From assembly GCA_963737575.1 (NCBI GenBank), contig CAVTTJ010000011.1, forward strand, positions 1-64,000: 64,000 bases of DNA, written 5' to 3'. The notes below the pieces were generated by a model, which did no database searches, was not told where the DNA came from, and saw only the letters and a program-made list of their open reading frames with translations. Shown piece after piece: positions 16,049-25,001 of this stretch. The position numbers and the translations under genes are program-made. This DNA is from VRUE01 sp963737575 (GTDB lineage: Bacteria; Actinomycetota; Thermoleophilia; Solirubrobacterales; 70-9). Within the stretch, counting starts at the first letter, position 1. Every line of letters begins with the position of its first letter.

Positions 16049-18100
16049 GTGGCCAAGGACACCGAGAAGCTGATCCGCCAGCTCTCGTTGATCTCGTTCC
16101 TGATGGCCCAGGGAAGGCCGGTGTCGGCCCTCGAGATCAAGCGCGAGGTGGAGGGGTACAGCGACATGAACGACGATGCCTTCGCGCGTCGCTTCTACGC
16201 CGACCGGGCGGAGCTCGAGAGCCTCGGGATCCAGCTCGGCGTAGAGAAACCGGGCGAGGGCTTCTTCGAGGCCGAGCTCTACTCGCTGCCGCCGGAGAAC
16301 TTCTACCTCGACCCGATCGAGTTCGACGGCGACGAGCTCGCCTCGCTCAGCACCGCGCTCTCGCTGCTGACGGATGGCGGCTTCGCCTACGCCGAGCCGC
16401 TGCGGTTGGCGCTCCAGCAGGTCGCCTGGGGCCACCCGAACCCGCTCAACGAGGCCGAGCGGGCGCCAGTCGAGATGGCGATGACGGCCTCCGCCGGTGG
16501 CCGCGACCTCTCGCAGCGCCTCTCGAAGATCGAGACCGCGATCTCGCGCCGCAAGACGATCGAGTTCACCTATTACACGATGGAGCGCGACGACACCGAG
16601 AAGCGCAAGGTCGACCCCTTCCACCTCGTCTTCCGCGGCGGGCAGTTCTATCTGATCGGCCACTCTCACGAGCGTGACGCGGTCCGCGTCTTCCGGCTGT
16701 CGCGGATCCAGGGCAAGGTCGGCTACGCCTCCAAGGCCGAGCACGACTTCTCCCCGCCCGAGGACTTCGACCGCCGCGACTACGGCCAGCGCGCCGACTG
16801 GCAGCTCGGCGAGATCTCCGGCACGGCGAAGATCTTCGTCCGCGATCGGATCGCCTGGCTGATTGAGCGCGACTTCGCCGAATACGGGGAGCTGCGCGCG
16901 GCAAGGAAGGCCGACAACGCGCCCGGCAAGGGACAGATCTTCGAGACCGAGTACGCCTCGACCCGCGAGCTGATCGCCTGGGTCCTGCGCTGGCGCCAGA
17001 ATGCCGCGGTGCTCGGCCCCGACGAGCTGCGCGAGGAGGTGGAGAGCCGGCTCGGCCTTCTGCACGAGCGCCACATGAACGGGTTCGAGCCGGCCGAGAC
17101 GGTCGAGCGGCCGCTGCGCGAGGCGCCGCGCCGGACCCGGGCCAACGGGCGCGGCGAGGCCGCGATCCGGCCCGAGCGGTTCGCCCGCCTCGTCACCCTC
17201 GCCGGGATGCTGATCGACTCGGCCAAGCGCGGCGAGCGGCTCCGGGTCGCGGACCTTCGCGACCGCCTCGAGCTGACCGGGGAGGAGCTTCAGGAGGACA
17301 TCGACCTGCTGAACGTCGTCAACTTCGGCGGCGGCACCTACGTCCTCTACGCCGAAATCGTCGGCGACGAGATCGAGGTCGACTCCGAGCCCTACGGCGA
17401 CAACTTCGCCCGCCCGGCGCGGCTGCTGCCGCTCGAGGCGAAGGCGCTGATCGCCGCCATCGACCTCTTCGGCGACCACCTGCCGCAGGGCGGCCTGCAG
17501 ACCGCGCGCGGGAAGATCGTCACCGCGCTCGGCCACGATCCCTCCGAGGAGGGCCTCGAGATCGCCGGCGCCAGCGGCGGCGACACCGAGGTCGCGCGGG
17601 TCGTCAACGAGGCGATCGCCGCCCGGCGGCTGCTGGAGATCCAGTACTACAAGGAGAACGAGGACCAGTTCACCAAGCGCTCGGTCGAGCCCTACCGGCT
17701 CGAGAACGGGCGCGAGGGCTGGTACGTCGAGTGCTTCGACCTCACCAAGGAGGGCATCCGCCACTTCAAGCTCGACCGGATCAAGGAGGCGGTTGTCGCG
17801 CAGGAGAGCTTCGAGCCGCGGCCCGAGGTCGAGGAGCTGGCGGGCGTCGAGGGCTGGATGACCGACGGCGAGGTACCGACCGCGCAGGTCGCGCGGGTCT
17901 GGGTCTCACCCGACCGGGCGCGCTGGCTGCGAGAGGAGCGCACGGTCGTCGAGGAGCTCGCCGACGGCGCCGTCGTCGTCGAGCTCCCCTACGCGGGGAC
18001 CTCGTGGCTGGTCCGCGAGATCCTCCGCGGCGCCGGCGACCTCGTCGTCCTCGAGCCCGACGACGCCCGCGAGGCGATCGCCAAAGAGGTCTCGGGCTGA
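16049..18100 (+). CDS. pafBC: PafB-PafC fusion, WYL-domain DNA-damage response regulator
   Basis: A 683-residue protein from a GTG start, built of two similar halves. Each has an N-terminal winged-helix region (about 1-70 and 373-435), a WYL domain (about 165-245, KRKVDPFHLVFRGGQFYLIG; and about 525-595, KRSVEPYRLENGREGWYVEC) and a WCX C-terminal extension. PafB and PafC are usually separate genes, and fused forms are known in some actinobacteria. In mycobacteria PafBC activates the LexA-independent DNA damage regulon after its WYL domains bind single-stranded DNA. No proteasome or pup genes are adjacent here. Confidence 0.9.
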   Translation: MAKDTEKLIRQLSLISFLMAQGRPVSALEIKREVEGYSDMNDDAFARRFYADRAELESLGIQLGVEKPGEGFFEAELYSLPPENFYLDPIEFDGDELASLSTALSLLTDGGFAYAEPLRLALQQVAWGHPNPLNEAERAPVEMAMTASAGGRDLSQRLSKIETAISRRKTIEFTYYTMERDDTEKRKVDPFHLVFRGGQFYLIGHSHERDAVRVFRLSRIQGKVGYASKAEHDFSPPEDFDRRDYGQRADWQLGEISGTAKIFVRDRIAWLIERDFAEYGELRAARKADNAPGKGQIFETEYASTRELIAWVLRWRQNAAVLGPDELREEVESRLGLLHERHMNGFEPAETVERPLREAPRRTRANGRGEAAIRPERFARLVTLAGMLIDSAKRGERLRVADLRDRLELTGEELQEDIDLLNVVNFGGGTYVLYAEIVGDEIEVDSEPYGDNFARPARLLPLEAKALIAAIDLFGDHLPQGGLQTARGKIVTALGHDPSEEGLEIAGASGGDTEVARVVNEAIAARRLLEIQYYKENEDQFTKRSVEPYRLENGREGWYVECFDLTKEGIRHFKLDRIKEAVVAQESFEPRPEVEELAGVEGWMTDGEVPTAQVARVWVSPDRARWLREERTVVEELADGAVVVELPYAGTSWLVREILRGAGDLVVLEPDDAREAIAKEVSG

Positions 18101-18163
18101 CCCGTCGAGAGCTGCTATTTACCCCGCTATGAGCGGGCAAATGCGAGTCCTCGATCGGAGCTG

Positions 18164-18889
18164 ATGGTGGATCCGGCGCCCGGCCACCCCGAGATCGCCC
18201 GTCTGGTCGCGCCCAATCCGGGGCCGATGACGGGGGAGGGGACCAACACGTATCTCTACGGATCCGGCCCCTGCGCGGTGATCGACCCCGGTCCCGATAT
18301 CGCCGAGCACCTCGACGCGGTCCGTGCCGCCGCCGAGGAGCGGGGCGGGATCGGCGCCGTCCTCCTCACCCACAGCCACGGCGACCATGCCGACGGCGCG
18401 AAACGGCTCGAGGTCGAGGCGATCCTGCCCGCAGGCGGGGAGGAGCACGCCGGCCTCCGCGCCCTCGCCACCCCCGGCCACGCCGCCGACCACGTCTGCC
18501 TGCTGACCTCGGACGGGGTCTGCTTCAGCGGCGACCTCGTCCTCGGCGAGGGCTCGACCTTCGTCCCGCCCGACGGCGGCTCTCTCGCCGCCTACATGGA
18601 GTCCCTGCGCCTCGTCCAGGCCGAGGCACCCGAGCTGATCTGCCCCGGCCACGGCCCCTGGATCACCGATCCTGCCGCCAAGCTCGCCGAGTACGTCGAG
18701 CACCGCGAAATGCGCGAGCGCCGCCTCCTCGCCGCCCTCGATCGCGGCGAGCGCTCCCGCGCGGCGCTACTGGCCGAGGTCTGGGACGACGTACCGGAGG
18801 AGCTGATCCCGGCGGCGCGCCAGGTGATGGAGGCCCACCTGCAGAAGCTCGCGGCCGAAAGCCGAATTCCTGGCCAGCTGGCCAGTTGA
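18164..18889 (+). CDS. Metallo-beta-lactamase-fold hydrolase (LACTB2-like)
   Basis: A 241-residue protein. The metal motif is THSHGDHADG near residue 70, with further ligands in ATPGHAADH, FSGDLVLG and CPGHGPWI. A C-terminal helical winged-helix-like tail (residues about 175-235, RRLLAALDRGERSRAAL) is the arrangement of LACTB2-type hydrolases, some of which are endoribonucleases. No signal peptide, so cytoplasmic. It stands between pafBC and the acylase, each in the same direction with short gaps. Confidence 0.85.
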   Translation: MVDPAPGHPEIARLVAPNPGPMTGEGTNTYLYGSGPCAVIDPGPDIAEHLDAVRAAAEERGGIGAVLLTHSHGDHADGAKRLEVEAILPAGGEEHAGLRALATPGHAADHVCLLTSDGVCFSGDLVLGEGSTFVPPDGGSLAAYMESLRLVQAEAPELICPGHGPWITDPAAKLAEYVEHREMRERRLLAALDRGERSRAALLAEVWDDVPEELIPAARQVMEAHLQKLAAESRIPGQLAS

Positions 18890-18904
18890 TGAATACTTGA
18901 GGGG

Positions 18905-21294
18905 ATGATCTCGGGCAGGGGCGTGGCCAAGACGGGCTTCCTCGCCGGCGCGGTCGGCGCCGGGGTCTTCGCCGCGACGACCGCCGCCCTCTGGCACCGG
19001 CTTGCCCGGCAGGCCGCTGCCGCAGACGAGCGGCAGGATCGAGCTCGACGGGATCGAGGGCCCGGTGCTGGTGCGTCGCGACCGCTGGGGTGTGCCGCAC
19101 GTCGAGGCCGGCAGCCGCTCCGACCTCTGGTTCGCGCAGGGCTTCTGCCACGCCCAGGACCGGCTCTGGCAGATGGACTTCTACCGCCGCGTCGCCTGCG
19201 GGCGCGTCTCGGAGTTCGCCGGCTCGGAGGGCCTGAAGGTCGACCGGCTGATGCGGACCCTCGGGTTCCGGCGCGCCGCCGAAGCCGAGGTCGGCCGCCT
19301 CGAGCCCGACCTCCTCGCCCTGCTCGCAGCGCTTTTGCGACGGGGTCAACGCCGGGGCCGGCGCCGCCGGGGCCCTCCCGTTCGAGATGCAGCTGCTGCG
19401 GCTGCCGTTCGAGCCCTGGCGCCCCGTCGACATCCTCACCCTCGGCAAGCTGATCTCGCTCGGCTTCGCGACCAACTGGGAGCGGGAGCTCCTGCGCGCC
19501 GACATGGCCCGCGCGCTCGGGCCGGAGCTCGCGGCGAGGCTGGACCCGACCTACCCGGCCGGCAATCCGATCGTGACCCAGGAGCAGTGGTCGGGGGAGG
19601 GGCTGACGATGGCCGAGCAGCTCGGCCGGGTGCGCGCCGCGATCGGGTGGGCGCCGGAGGCGAGCGGGTCCAACAACTGGGCGGTCAGCGGCGCCCGGAG
19701 CGACACCGGGTCGCCTCTCCTGGCCGGCGACCCGCACCTCACCCCGAGCATGCCCGGGCTCTGGTACCAGGTCGGCCTCAGCCACGATGGCCGCACGATC
19801 CGCGGCGCCTCCCTTCCCGGCCTGCCGGGGGTCTGGCTCGGTCAGAACGACGACGTCGCATGGAGCTTCACCAATGTCATGGCCGACGTCCAGGACCTGT
19901 TCATCGAGCGGATCGAGGGCGACCGCTACCTGTTCGAGGACGAGTGGCTGCCGCTCGAGACTCTCACCGAGGAGATCGAGGTCAAGGGGCGCGCCGCTCC
20001 CGATGTGATCGAGGTGCGCGCCACCCATCACGGCCCGGTCGTCAACGAGGCGCTCGGAGCTGACGCCTCGGAGCCGCTGGCGCTGCGCTGGATCGTGTTC
20101 GACGCGCCTGCCGCCTATCCGGGGATCTTCGAGATGCTCTCGGCCCGCTCCGGGCCCGAGCTCGTCGCCTGCTTCGAGCAGTTCGTCGCCCCCGCCCAGA
20201 ACCTCGTCTGGGCCGACCGGCACGGGTCGATCGGGTACCGGCTGATCGGCCGCCTCCCGATCCGCCGCGGCGATTGTCCCGACCTGCCGAAGCCGGGCTG
20301 GACCGCCGAGTTCGAGTGGGACGGGATGGTCCCGCTCGAGGAGATGCCGGAGATCGTCGACCCCGAGAGCGGGTTCGTGGTCACGGCCAACAACCGAATC
20401 GTCGGCGATGAGTTTCCGCACCACATCACCAGCGACTGGCTCGACGGGTTCAGGGCGCGGCGGATCGAGCAGCTGCTGCGGGAGCGCGATCGGCACGACC
20501 TAGAGAGCTTCGAGGAGATGCAGACCGACAATCTCTCGATCCCCGGATTGGAGGCCGCGCGGCGGCTGGGCCGGCTGAACCCGACCGGCCAGCGGGAGCT
20601 GAGCGCCATCGAGCGACTGCGGAGCTGGGACGGCGTGCTCGACCCGGAGTCGGTCGCCGGGTCGATTTACCAGGCGTTCCTGCTGCGGCTCGCGCGCGAG
20701 TTCACGCGCGCCGCGGTCGGCGATCGCGACCTCTCCGAGCGCTGGCTCGACCGGGCCGACAACGGCTTTCTGAGCTATGTCACCTCCCCCTGGCGCTGGC
20801 ACTCGCACCTGATGGATCTCTGGGAGGAGAGCGACGAGGACCTGATCGGGCGCGCGTGGGACGAGCTCGTCCTGGAGGCGCTCTCGGCGGCCCTCGACGA
20901 CCTCAGCGACCGCTTCGGGCCCGATCCCGAGGGCTGGCGATGGGGGCGGATCCATGAGATGGAGTTCCCGCATCCGCTCGGGGGCGCGAACCCGGTCCTG
21001 CGGCGGTTGCTCAACCGCAGGCTCCAGGCCGGCGGCGCCCAGGAGACGGTCAGCCAGATCGCCTTCGACCCGAACGACCCCTACCACGCCGTCTGGGCGC
21101 CGAGCTGGCGGATGGTCGCCGACCCCGCCGCGCCCGAGCGCTCGCGCTGGCAGATGTTCACCGGGCAGTCGGGCCACCCCGCGAGCCCGCACTACGACGA
21201 TCTTCAGGCGGACTGGCTCGAGGGCCGCACGCAGCCGATGGTCGGCGAGGGCCCCTGGCGCGAGCTCGAGCTCGCGCCGGCGCCGGGCGCCTAA
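18905..21294 (+). CDS. Membrane-anchored penicillin-acylase-family amidase (two frameshifts)
   Basis: An N-terminal membrane helix (FLAGAVGAGVFAATTAALW) precedes a full penicillin acylase fold of about 790 residues. DRWGVPHVEAGS and FAQGFCHAQDRLWQMDFYRR mark the alpha chain. ASGSNNWAVSG contains the Ntn nucleophile Ser (codon 19669) that becomes the first residue of the beta chain after self-cleavage. GDPHL, NDDVAWSFTN and the late VTANNRI Asn are also conserved. +1 shifts near 18995 and 19337 split it into three frames. Family members cleave amides such as beta-lactams or acyl-homoserine lactones. The substrate here cannot be told. Confidence 0.85.
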
Positions 21295-21995
21295 CTGCCC
21301 GGCCGGAAGGAGAGCCCGCTGAGGACCGCGGTCGCTTCGTTGGCGAGCACTTTGCCCGAGACGTCCTCGCCGCCGATCGTGATGTTGGAGCCGAAGATCA
21401 GGATCAGCGATTCGCCGGATTCGAAGATCTGGGTGAACCCCGTCTGCGGACGGTAGCCCGTCGGGAGCGTGAAGATGAACCCATCCGTCCCGGCTTCGGC
21501 GAACCCTTCGAGGTGGACGATCCCGTCGTGGTCCTTGTAGAAGCCGACCGGCTGGGAGAGCGTGTCGGGGGCGACCAGGCCGACGTTGCCCGCATCTTCG
21601 GCGAATTGGGGCTCACCCGCGGCGCCGACCAGATGCAGCGCTTCCAGCGGAGCGAGGCTGGTCGCGGTGTCGGCGACGCTCGCGCTCGGCACTTTGCCCA
21701 CCGAGCCGATGCGAATGTCCCTGCCGAGGATCGAGCGGTCCTTGATCTTGATGCCGGTGACCGCGTTCTTGCGAATCTCAGCCCTCGTCACAGCGTTCTT
21801 GGCGATCTCCGTCCTCGTCACCGCATTGGTGCGGATCTTCGCCTTCGTCACCGAGTTCTTCTTCAGCTGCCTTGCGCCGACGCTGCCCTTGGGCAGGTTG
21901 ACCGCGGCATAGCCTGTGCCCGCCAGCGCGACGAGCAGCGCGATCAGCGCCACGATCATCGATGGCGAGGGGCGACGTATGCGGAATGCCTGCAT
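21291..21995 (-). CDS. Surface protein with membrane helix and Lys-Asn-Ala-Val-Thr repeats
   Basis: A 234-residue protein. AAGGAGGAG lies just before the ATG at 21995 and fixes the start. One hydrophobic segment (MIVALIALLVALAGTGYAA) acts as signal anchor. A short tandem repeat follows, roughly 11 residues per unit (KKNSVTKAKIR, TNAVTRTEIA, KNAVTRAEIR, KNAVTGIKIK). A beta-rich C-terminal domain (about 100-234) has an SVAD-type linker. Such repeat proteins are common in Solirubrobacterales genomes and are thought to be at the cell surface. The function is unknown. A related design occurs at 62233-63017. Confidence 0.75.
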   Translation of the reverse strand: MQAFRIRRPSPSMIVALIALLVALAGTGYAAVNLPKGSVGARQLKKNSVTKAKIRTNAVTRTEIAKNAVTRAEIRKNAVTGIKIKDRSILGRDIRIGSVGKVPSASVADTATSLAPLEALHLVGAAGEPQFAEDAGNVGLVAPDTLSQPVGFYKDHDGIVHLEGFAEAGTDGFIFTLPTGYRPQTGFTQIFESGESLILIFGSNITIGGEDVSGKVLANEATAVLSGLSFRPGS

Positions 21996-22104
21996 GCCCA
22001 ATCTCCTCCTTCGGAATGAACACGGGAAGGTATCCATTCGGATCGGTCCGCCGAGCGCCATTGTCGGCGCGGACCCGTAGAGTCCCCTGGCCGCCATTCC
22101 TCCA

Positions 22105-22572
22105 ATGAGCCGCCGGGACGAGATCAAGCTGAGCGACGAGGACGCGCGCGACCTGCTCGATGAGGAGCGGGTCGCCGTCGTCTCGAGCCTTGGCCCGCGC
22201 GGCTGGCCGCACTCGATGCCGATGTGGTTCGTGGTGCGCGAGGGAGAGGTCTGGGTCTGGACCTACGCCAAATCGCAGAAGGTCCGCAACCTGGACCGCG
22301 ATCCCCGCGCAACGGTGCTGGTCGAGACCGGGCACGAGTACGGCGAGCTGCGGGGCATGATGGTCGAGGCCGAGGCAGCCATCCACCGCGACTTCGAGAC
22401 CGTGATCGGGTTCGCTGAGGAGCTGACCGTCCGCTACGCGGAGGGAATCACCTCGGTCGAGGGCGACGCCAGGGCGGCGCTCGAAGCCCAGGCCCCGAAA
22501 CGCGTCGCGATCCAGTTCCGGCCGGTGCGGACCGCGACCTGGGATCACCGCAAGCTGGGCGGCATCTACTAG
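22105..22572 (+). CDS. PPOX-class flavin/F420-dependent enzyme
   Basis: A 155-residue split-barrel protein of the pyridoxamine-phosphate-oxidase-like class. RVAVVSSLGPRGWPHSMPMWFV is the first barrel strand pair, and TYAKSQKVRNLDRDPRATVLVE is the conserved Lys-Arg segment that binds FMN or F420 phosphate. Actinobacterial members of this size are often F420-dependent reductases or F420/haem-binding proteins, and I cannot decide between them. It lies 4 bases upstream of the glycosidase and may be co-transcribed with it. Confidence 0.75.
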   Translation: MSRRDEIKLSDEDARDLLDEERVAVVSSLGPRGWPHSMPMWFVVREGEVWVWTYAKSQKVRNLDRDPRATVLVETGHEYGELRGMMVEAEAAIHRDFETVIGFAEELTVRYAEGITSVEGDARAALEAQAPKRVAIQFRPVRTATWDHRKLGGIY

Positions 22573-22575
22573 CCG

Positions 22576-23685
22576 ATGAGAACCGCGAAGCCAATCGCCC
22601 ACGCCCTCGCGATCGCCGCCGCCGCGCTGATCGCCGCCGGCGTCGCACGGCCGTCCGGCGCCGAAGCCGTCCCCCGCGAATTCTTCGGGATCGCGCCGCA
22701 GACCCCCCCGTCGCTGGAAGACGTCGAACACATGCGGGCCGGAAGGATCGGGAGCATGCGCTGGCCGTTGGTCTGGGAAACGGTCCAGCCGACGGAAAAG
22801 AGCGAATACGACTGGAGCGAGTTCGACGAAGTCGTCGCGATGGCGGCGAAGGGGCGGATGCGGATGCTGCCGTTCTTCTACGGGACCCCATCCTGGCTCT
22901 CGCACCGCTACACGGTCCTGCCGATCGACAGCGGCCGCAAACGCCGCGACTGGGTCGAGTTCGTCGAAGCGGCGGTCGCCCGCTACGGCCCGCACGGGAT
23001 CTTCTGGGCCGAACACGAACCCGGCAGCAAGGAACCGCTGCCGCGGATCCCGGTCCGCGACTGGCAGGTCTGGAACGAGGCCAACTTCTTCTACTTCGCC
23101 ACCCCCGCCTCGCCCCAGCGCTACGCCAAGCTCCTGCAGCTGACCAGCCCGGCGATAAAACGGGTCGAGCCAAGCGCCCGGGTGATTCTCTCGGGCCTGT
23201 TCGGCGACCCGACCGCGGTCCCCCCGAACGGGCTGCCCGCCGTGCAGTTCCTCGAACAGCTCTACCGCGTCCCCGGGATCAAGTCCGAGTTCGACGGCGT
23301 CGCCCTGCATCCGTACGCGGACGAAGCGCTCAGGCTCGAGGAACTGGTCGAAGAAGTGCGCGCCGTGATCCTCGAAAACCACGACCCCGGCGCCAGCCTG
23401 TACGTCACCGAGATGGGGTGGGGCTCGCAGAACGACCCCAACACCGTCAGCTTCGAGCGCGGCGTCCGCGGCCAGGTGCTCGAGTTGCGGCAAGCCTACG
23501 AATACCTGATCGCCAATCGCCGGCGGCTGAATCTCAAGGGCACCTACTGGTTCTCCTGGAAGGACCTGCCCGACGTCTGCAACTTCTGCGACTCGGTCGG
23601 CTTCTTCCACGAAGGAAAGCGCCTGCGGGCGAAGCCCGCCTGGCACGCCTTCGTCGAACTCACCGGCGGCCGGACGACGCCCTAG
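22576..23685 (+). CDS. Secreted clan GH-A glycoside hydrolase
   Basis: A 369-residue protein with a signal peptide (residues 1-31, Ala-rich, ending SGAEA-VP). The TIM-barrel glycosidase pattern is clear: WQVWNEANFFYF near residue 160 carries the acid/base Glu (the NE pair of clan GH-A), and YVTEMGWGSQ near residue 277 carries the nucleophile Glu. It resembles GH39/GH5-like actinobacterial enzymes. It opens the polysaccharide locus, and a paralogue closes that locus (55666-56838). Both may trim or remodel the polymer made by the genes between (inference). Confidence 0.85.
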   Translation: MRTAKPIAHALAIAAAALIAAGVARPSGAEAVPREFFGIAPQTPPSLEDVEHMRAGRIGSMRWPLVWETVQPTEKSEYDWSEFDEVVAMAAKGRMRMLPFFYGTPSWLSHRYTVLPIDSGRKRRDWVEFVEAAVARYGPHGIFWAEHEPGSKEPLPRIPVRDWQVWNEANFFYFATPASPQRYAKLLQLTSPAIKRVEPSARVILSGLFGDPTAVPPNGLPAVQFLEQLYRVPGIKSEFDGVALHPYADEALRLEELVEEVRAVILENHDPGASLYVTEMGWGSQNDPNTVSFERGVRGQVLELRQAYEYLIANRRRLNLKGTYWFSWKDLPDVCNFCDSVGFFHEGKRLRAKPAWHAFVELTGGRTTP

Positions 23686-24272
23686 AGCGGCAGTCCGGCG
23701 GGCTCGAGCTCGAACCGGCGCAGCGGCTGGGCCTCACCGCGCAGAGCCAGCGCCCCGGCCCACCCCGGCCCGACGCCGAGGTCGGAGACGGAGATCCCCT
23801 CCTCGGCGACCGGTGCCCAAATGCCCGAGCCCGCGCACTTGGCGACCGCCTCGCGCCGGGACCACTCTCGGTAGAAGGAGCTCGCGTGCCTGGCCCCCAT
23901 CCGCTCGACGTCGACTCCGACGTCGCGCCCGGCTGCGATCGCGACCAGCGCCAGCCCCTCCGAATGGCTGAGGTTGAAGCGAAGCTCCGGGTGGGCGGCG
24001 AGTCGGGGCTTGCCGTGCGCCCCCGCCACGATCTCGAGCTCTTCCGGGCGTGTGCCCGTGTAGCCGGAGAGCGCCAGGCGGAGCGCCCATCGAGCCGCTA
24101 CCCAGCGCCGCCGCCTGCCGTCGACCTGGATCGCGCCGGCGCGAGCGCGCTCCTCGGGCGGCAGTTCGCCCTCGCTCGGCCATCCATCCTCATCCAGCCA
24201 GGCTCGCCAGAGGTGGACCTCGCCATTCGGGGTGATTCCCACGCTCAAATCATCGCCCACCGGCAATAGCAT
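23682..24272 (-). CDS. Sfp-type 4'-phosphopantetheinyl transferase
   Basis: A 196-residue protein with the three family motifs: the KPRLAAHPELRFNLSHSEG segment, VGVDVERMG (the metal-binding D-x-E), and FYREWSRREAVAKCAGSGIW (the W/F-x-x-K-E-A/S region, here with Arg-Glu-Ala). It would attach phosphopantetheine to carrier proteins. I chose the ATG at 24272; a GTG 12 bases further in is possible. It diverges from the dolichol-phosphate-mannose-synthase-like gene with only 6 bases between starts, so the promoters must overlap both coding ends. No carrier protein is encoded nearby. Confidence 0.8.
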   Translation of the reverse strand: MLLPVGDDLSVGITPNGEVHLWRAWLDEDGWPSEGELPPEERARAGAIQVDGRRRRWVAARWALRLALSGYTGTRPEELEIVAGAHGKPRLAAHPELRFNLSHSEGLALVAIAAGRDVGVDVERMGARHASSFYREWSRREAVAKCAGSGIWAPVAEEGISVSDLGVGPGWAGALALRGEAQPLRRFELEPAGLPL

Positions 24273-24278
24273 CGGCGA

Positions 24279-25001
24279 ATGCCCGCACCGGCCTGGGTCG
24301 TTCTCCCGACCTTCAACGAGGCGGTCAACATCGAGGCGATCGTCGAAGCGGTGTTGGCAAAGCTGCCGTCCTCCGGCCGGATCCTGGTCGTCGACGACAA
24401 CTCCCCCGACGGGACCGGCGAGATCGCCGAGCGGCTGGCGGATGGAAGCGAGCGCGTCCGGGTCCTGCGGCGACCTCGCAAGGAAGGCCTCGGCCCCGCC
24501 TACGTGGCCGGCTTCAAGCACGCGCTCGAGGGCGGCGCCGCCCGCGTGCTCGAGATGGATGCCGACTTCTCCCACGACCCCGCCTACCTGCCGCGGCTGC
24601 TCGACGCGGCGGAGAGCGCCGACCTGGTGATCGGCTCGCGCTACGTCGCGGGAGGCGGCGTGTCGGACTGGAGCGCGGTGCGGCAGGCGATAAGTCGCGG
24701 CGGCAGCGCCTACGCCCGCCTCGCCCTCGGGCTCGAAGTCCGCGACCTGACCGGCGGCTTCAAGTGCTTCCGCCGCGAGGTGCTCGAGGCGATCGACCTC
24801 GACTCGGTCACCTCCCGCGGCTACGCCTTCCAGGTCGAGTTGACCTACCGCGCGATCGAGAAGGGCTTTCGAGTCGTCGAGGTCCCGATCGTCTTCCGCG
24901 ACCGCAGGGCGGGGTCTTCCAAGATGGGTGGAGCGATCGTCGCCGAGGCGATCTGGCGCGTTCCCCTTCTGAGGCTCAACCCGCAACGAAGTGGGCGCTA
25001 G
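24279..25001 (+). CDS. Polyprenol-phosphate mannose/sugar synthase (DPM1-like, GT2)
   Basis: A 240-residue soluble GT2 enzyme. Motifs: PTFNEAVNIEAIVEAVL, VVDDNSPDGTGEIAERL, LEMDADFSHDP (the metal-binding DxD-type site) and RDLTGGFKCFRREVL. This matches Ppm1/DPM1, which loads mannose or a related sugar from its nucleotide onto polyprenol phosphate at the inner membrane face. The products feed GT-C enzymes, and a GT-C-like membrane protein lies directly convergent (24998-26716). Confidence 0.85.
   Translation: MPAPAWVVLPTFNEAVNIEAIVEAVLAKLPSSGRILVVDDNSPDGTGEIAERLADGSERVRVLRRPRKEGLGPAYVAGFKHALEGGAARVLEMDADFSHDPAYLPRLLDAAESADLVIGSRYVAGGGVSDWSAVRQAISRGGSAYARLALGLEVRDLTGGFKCFRREVLEAIDLDSVTSRGYAFQVELTYRAIEKGFRVVEVPIVFRDRRAGSSKMGGAIVAEAIWRVPLLRLNPQRSGR

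Noticed and set aside
15986..17764. Minus-strand frame of 592 codons
   Set aside because: Antisense shadow of pafBC.
18592..20496. Minus-strand frame of 634 codons
   Set aside because: Antisense shadow of the MBL and acylase genes.
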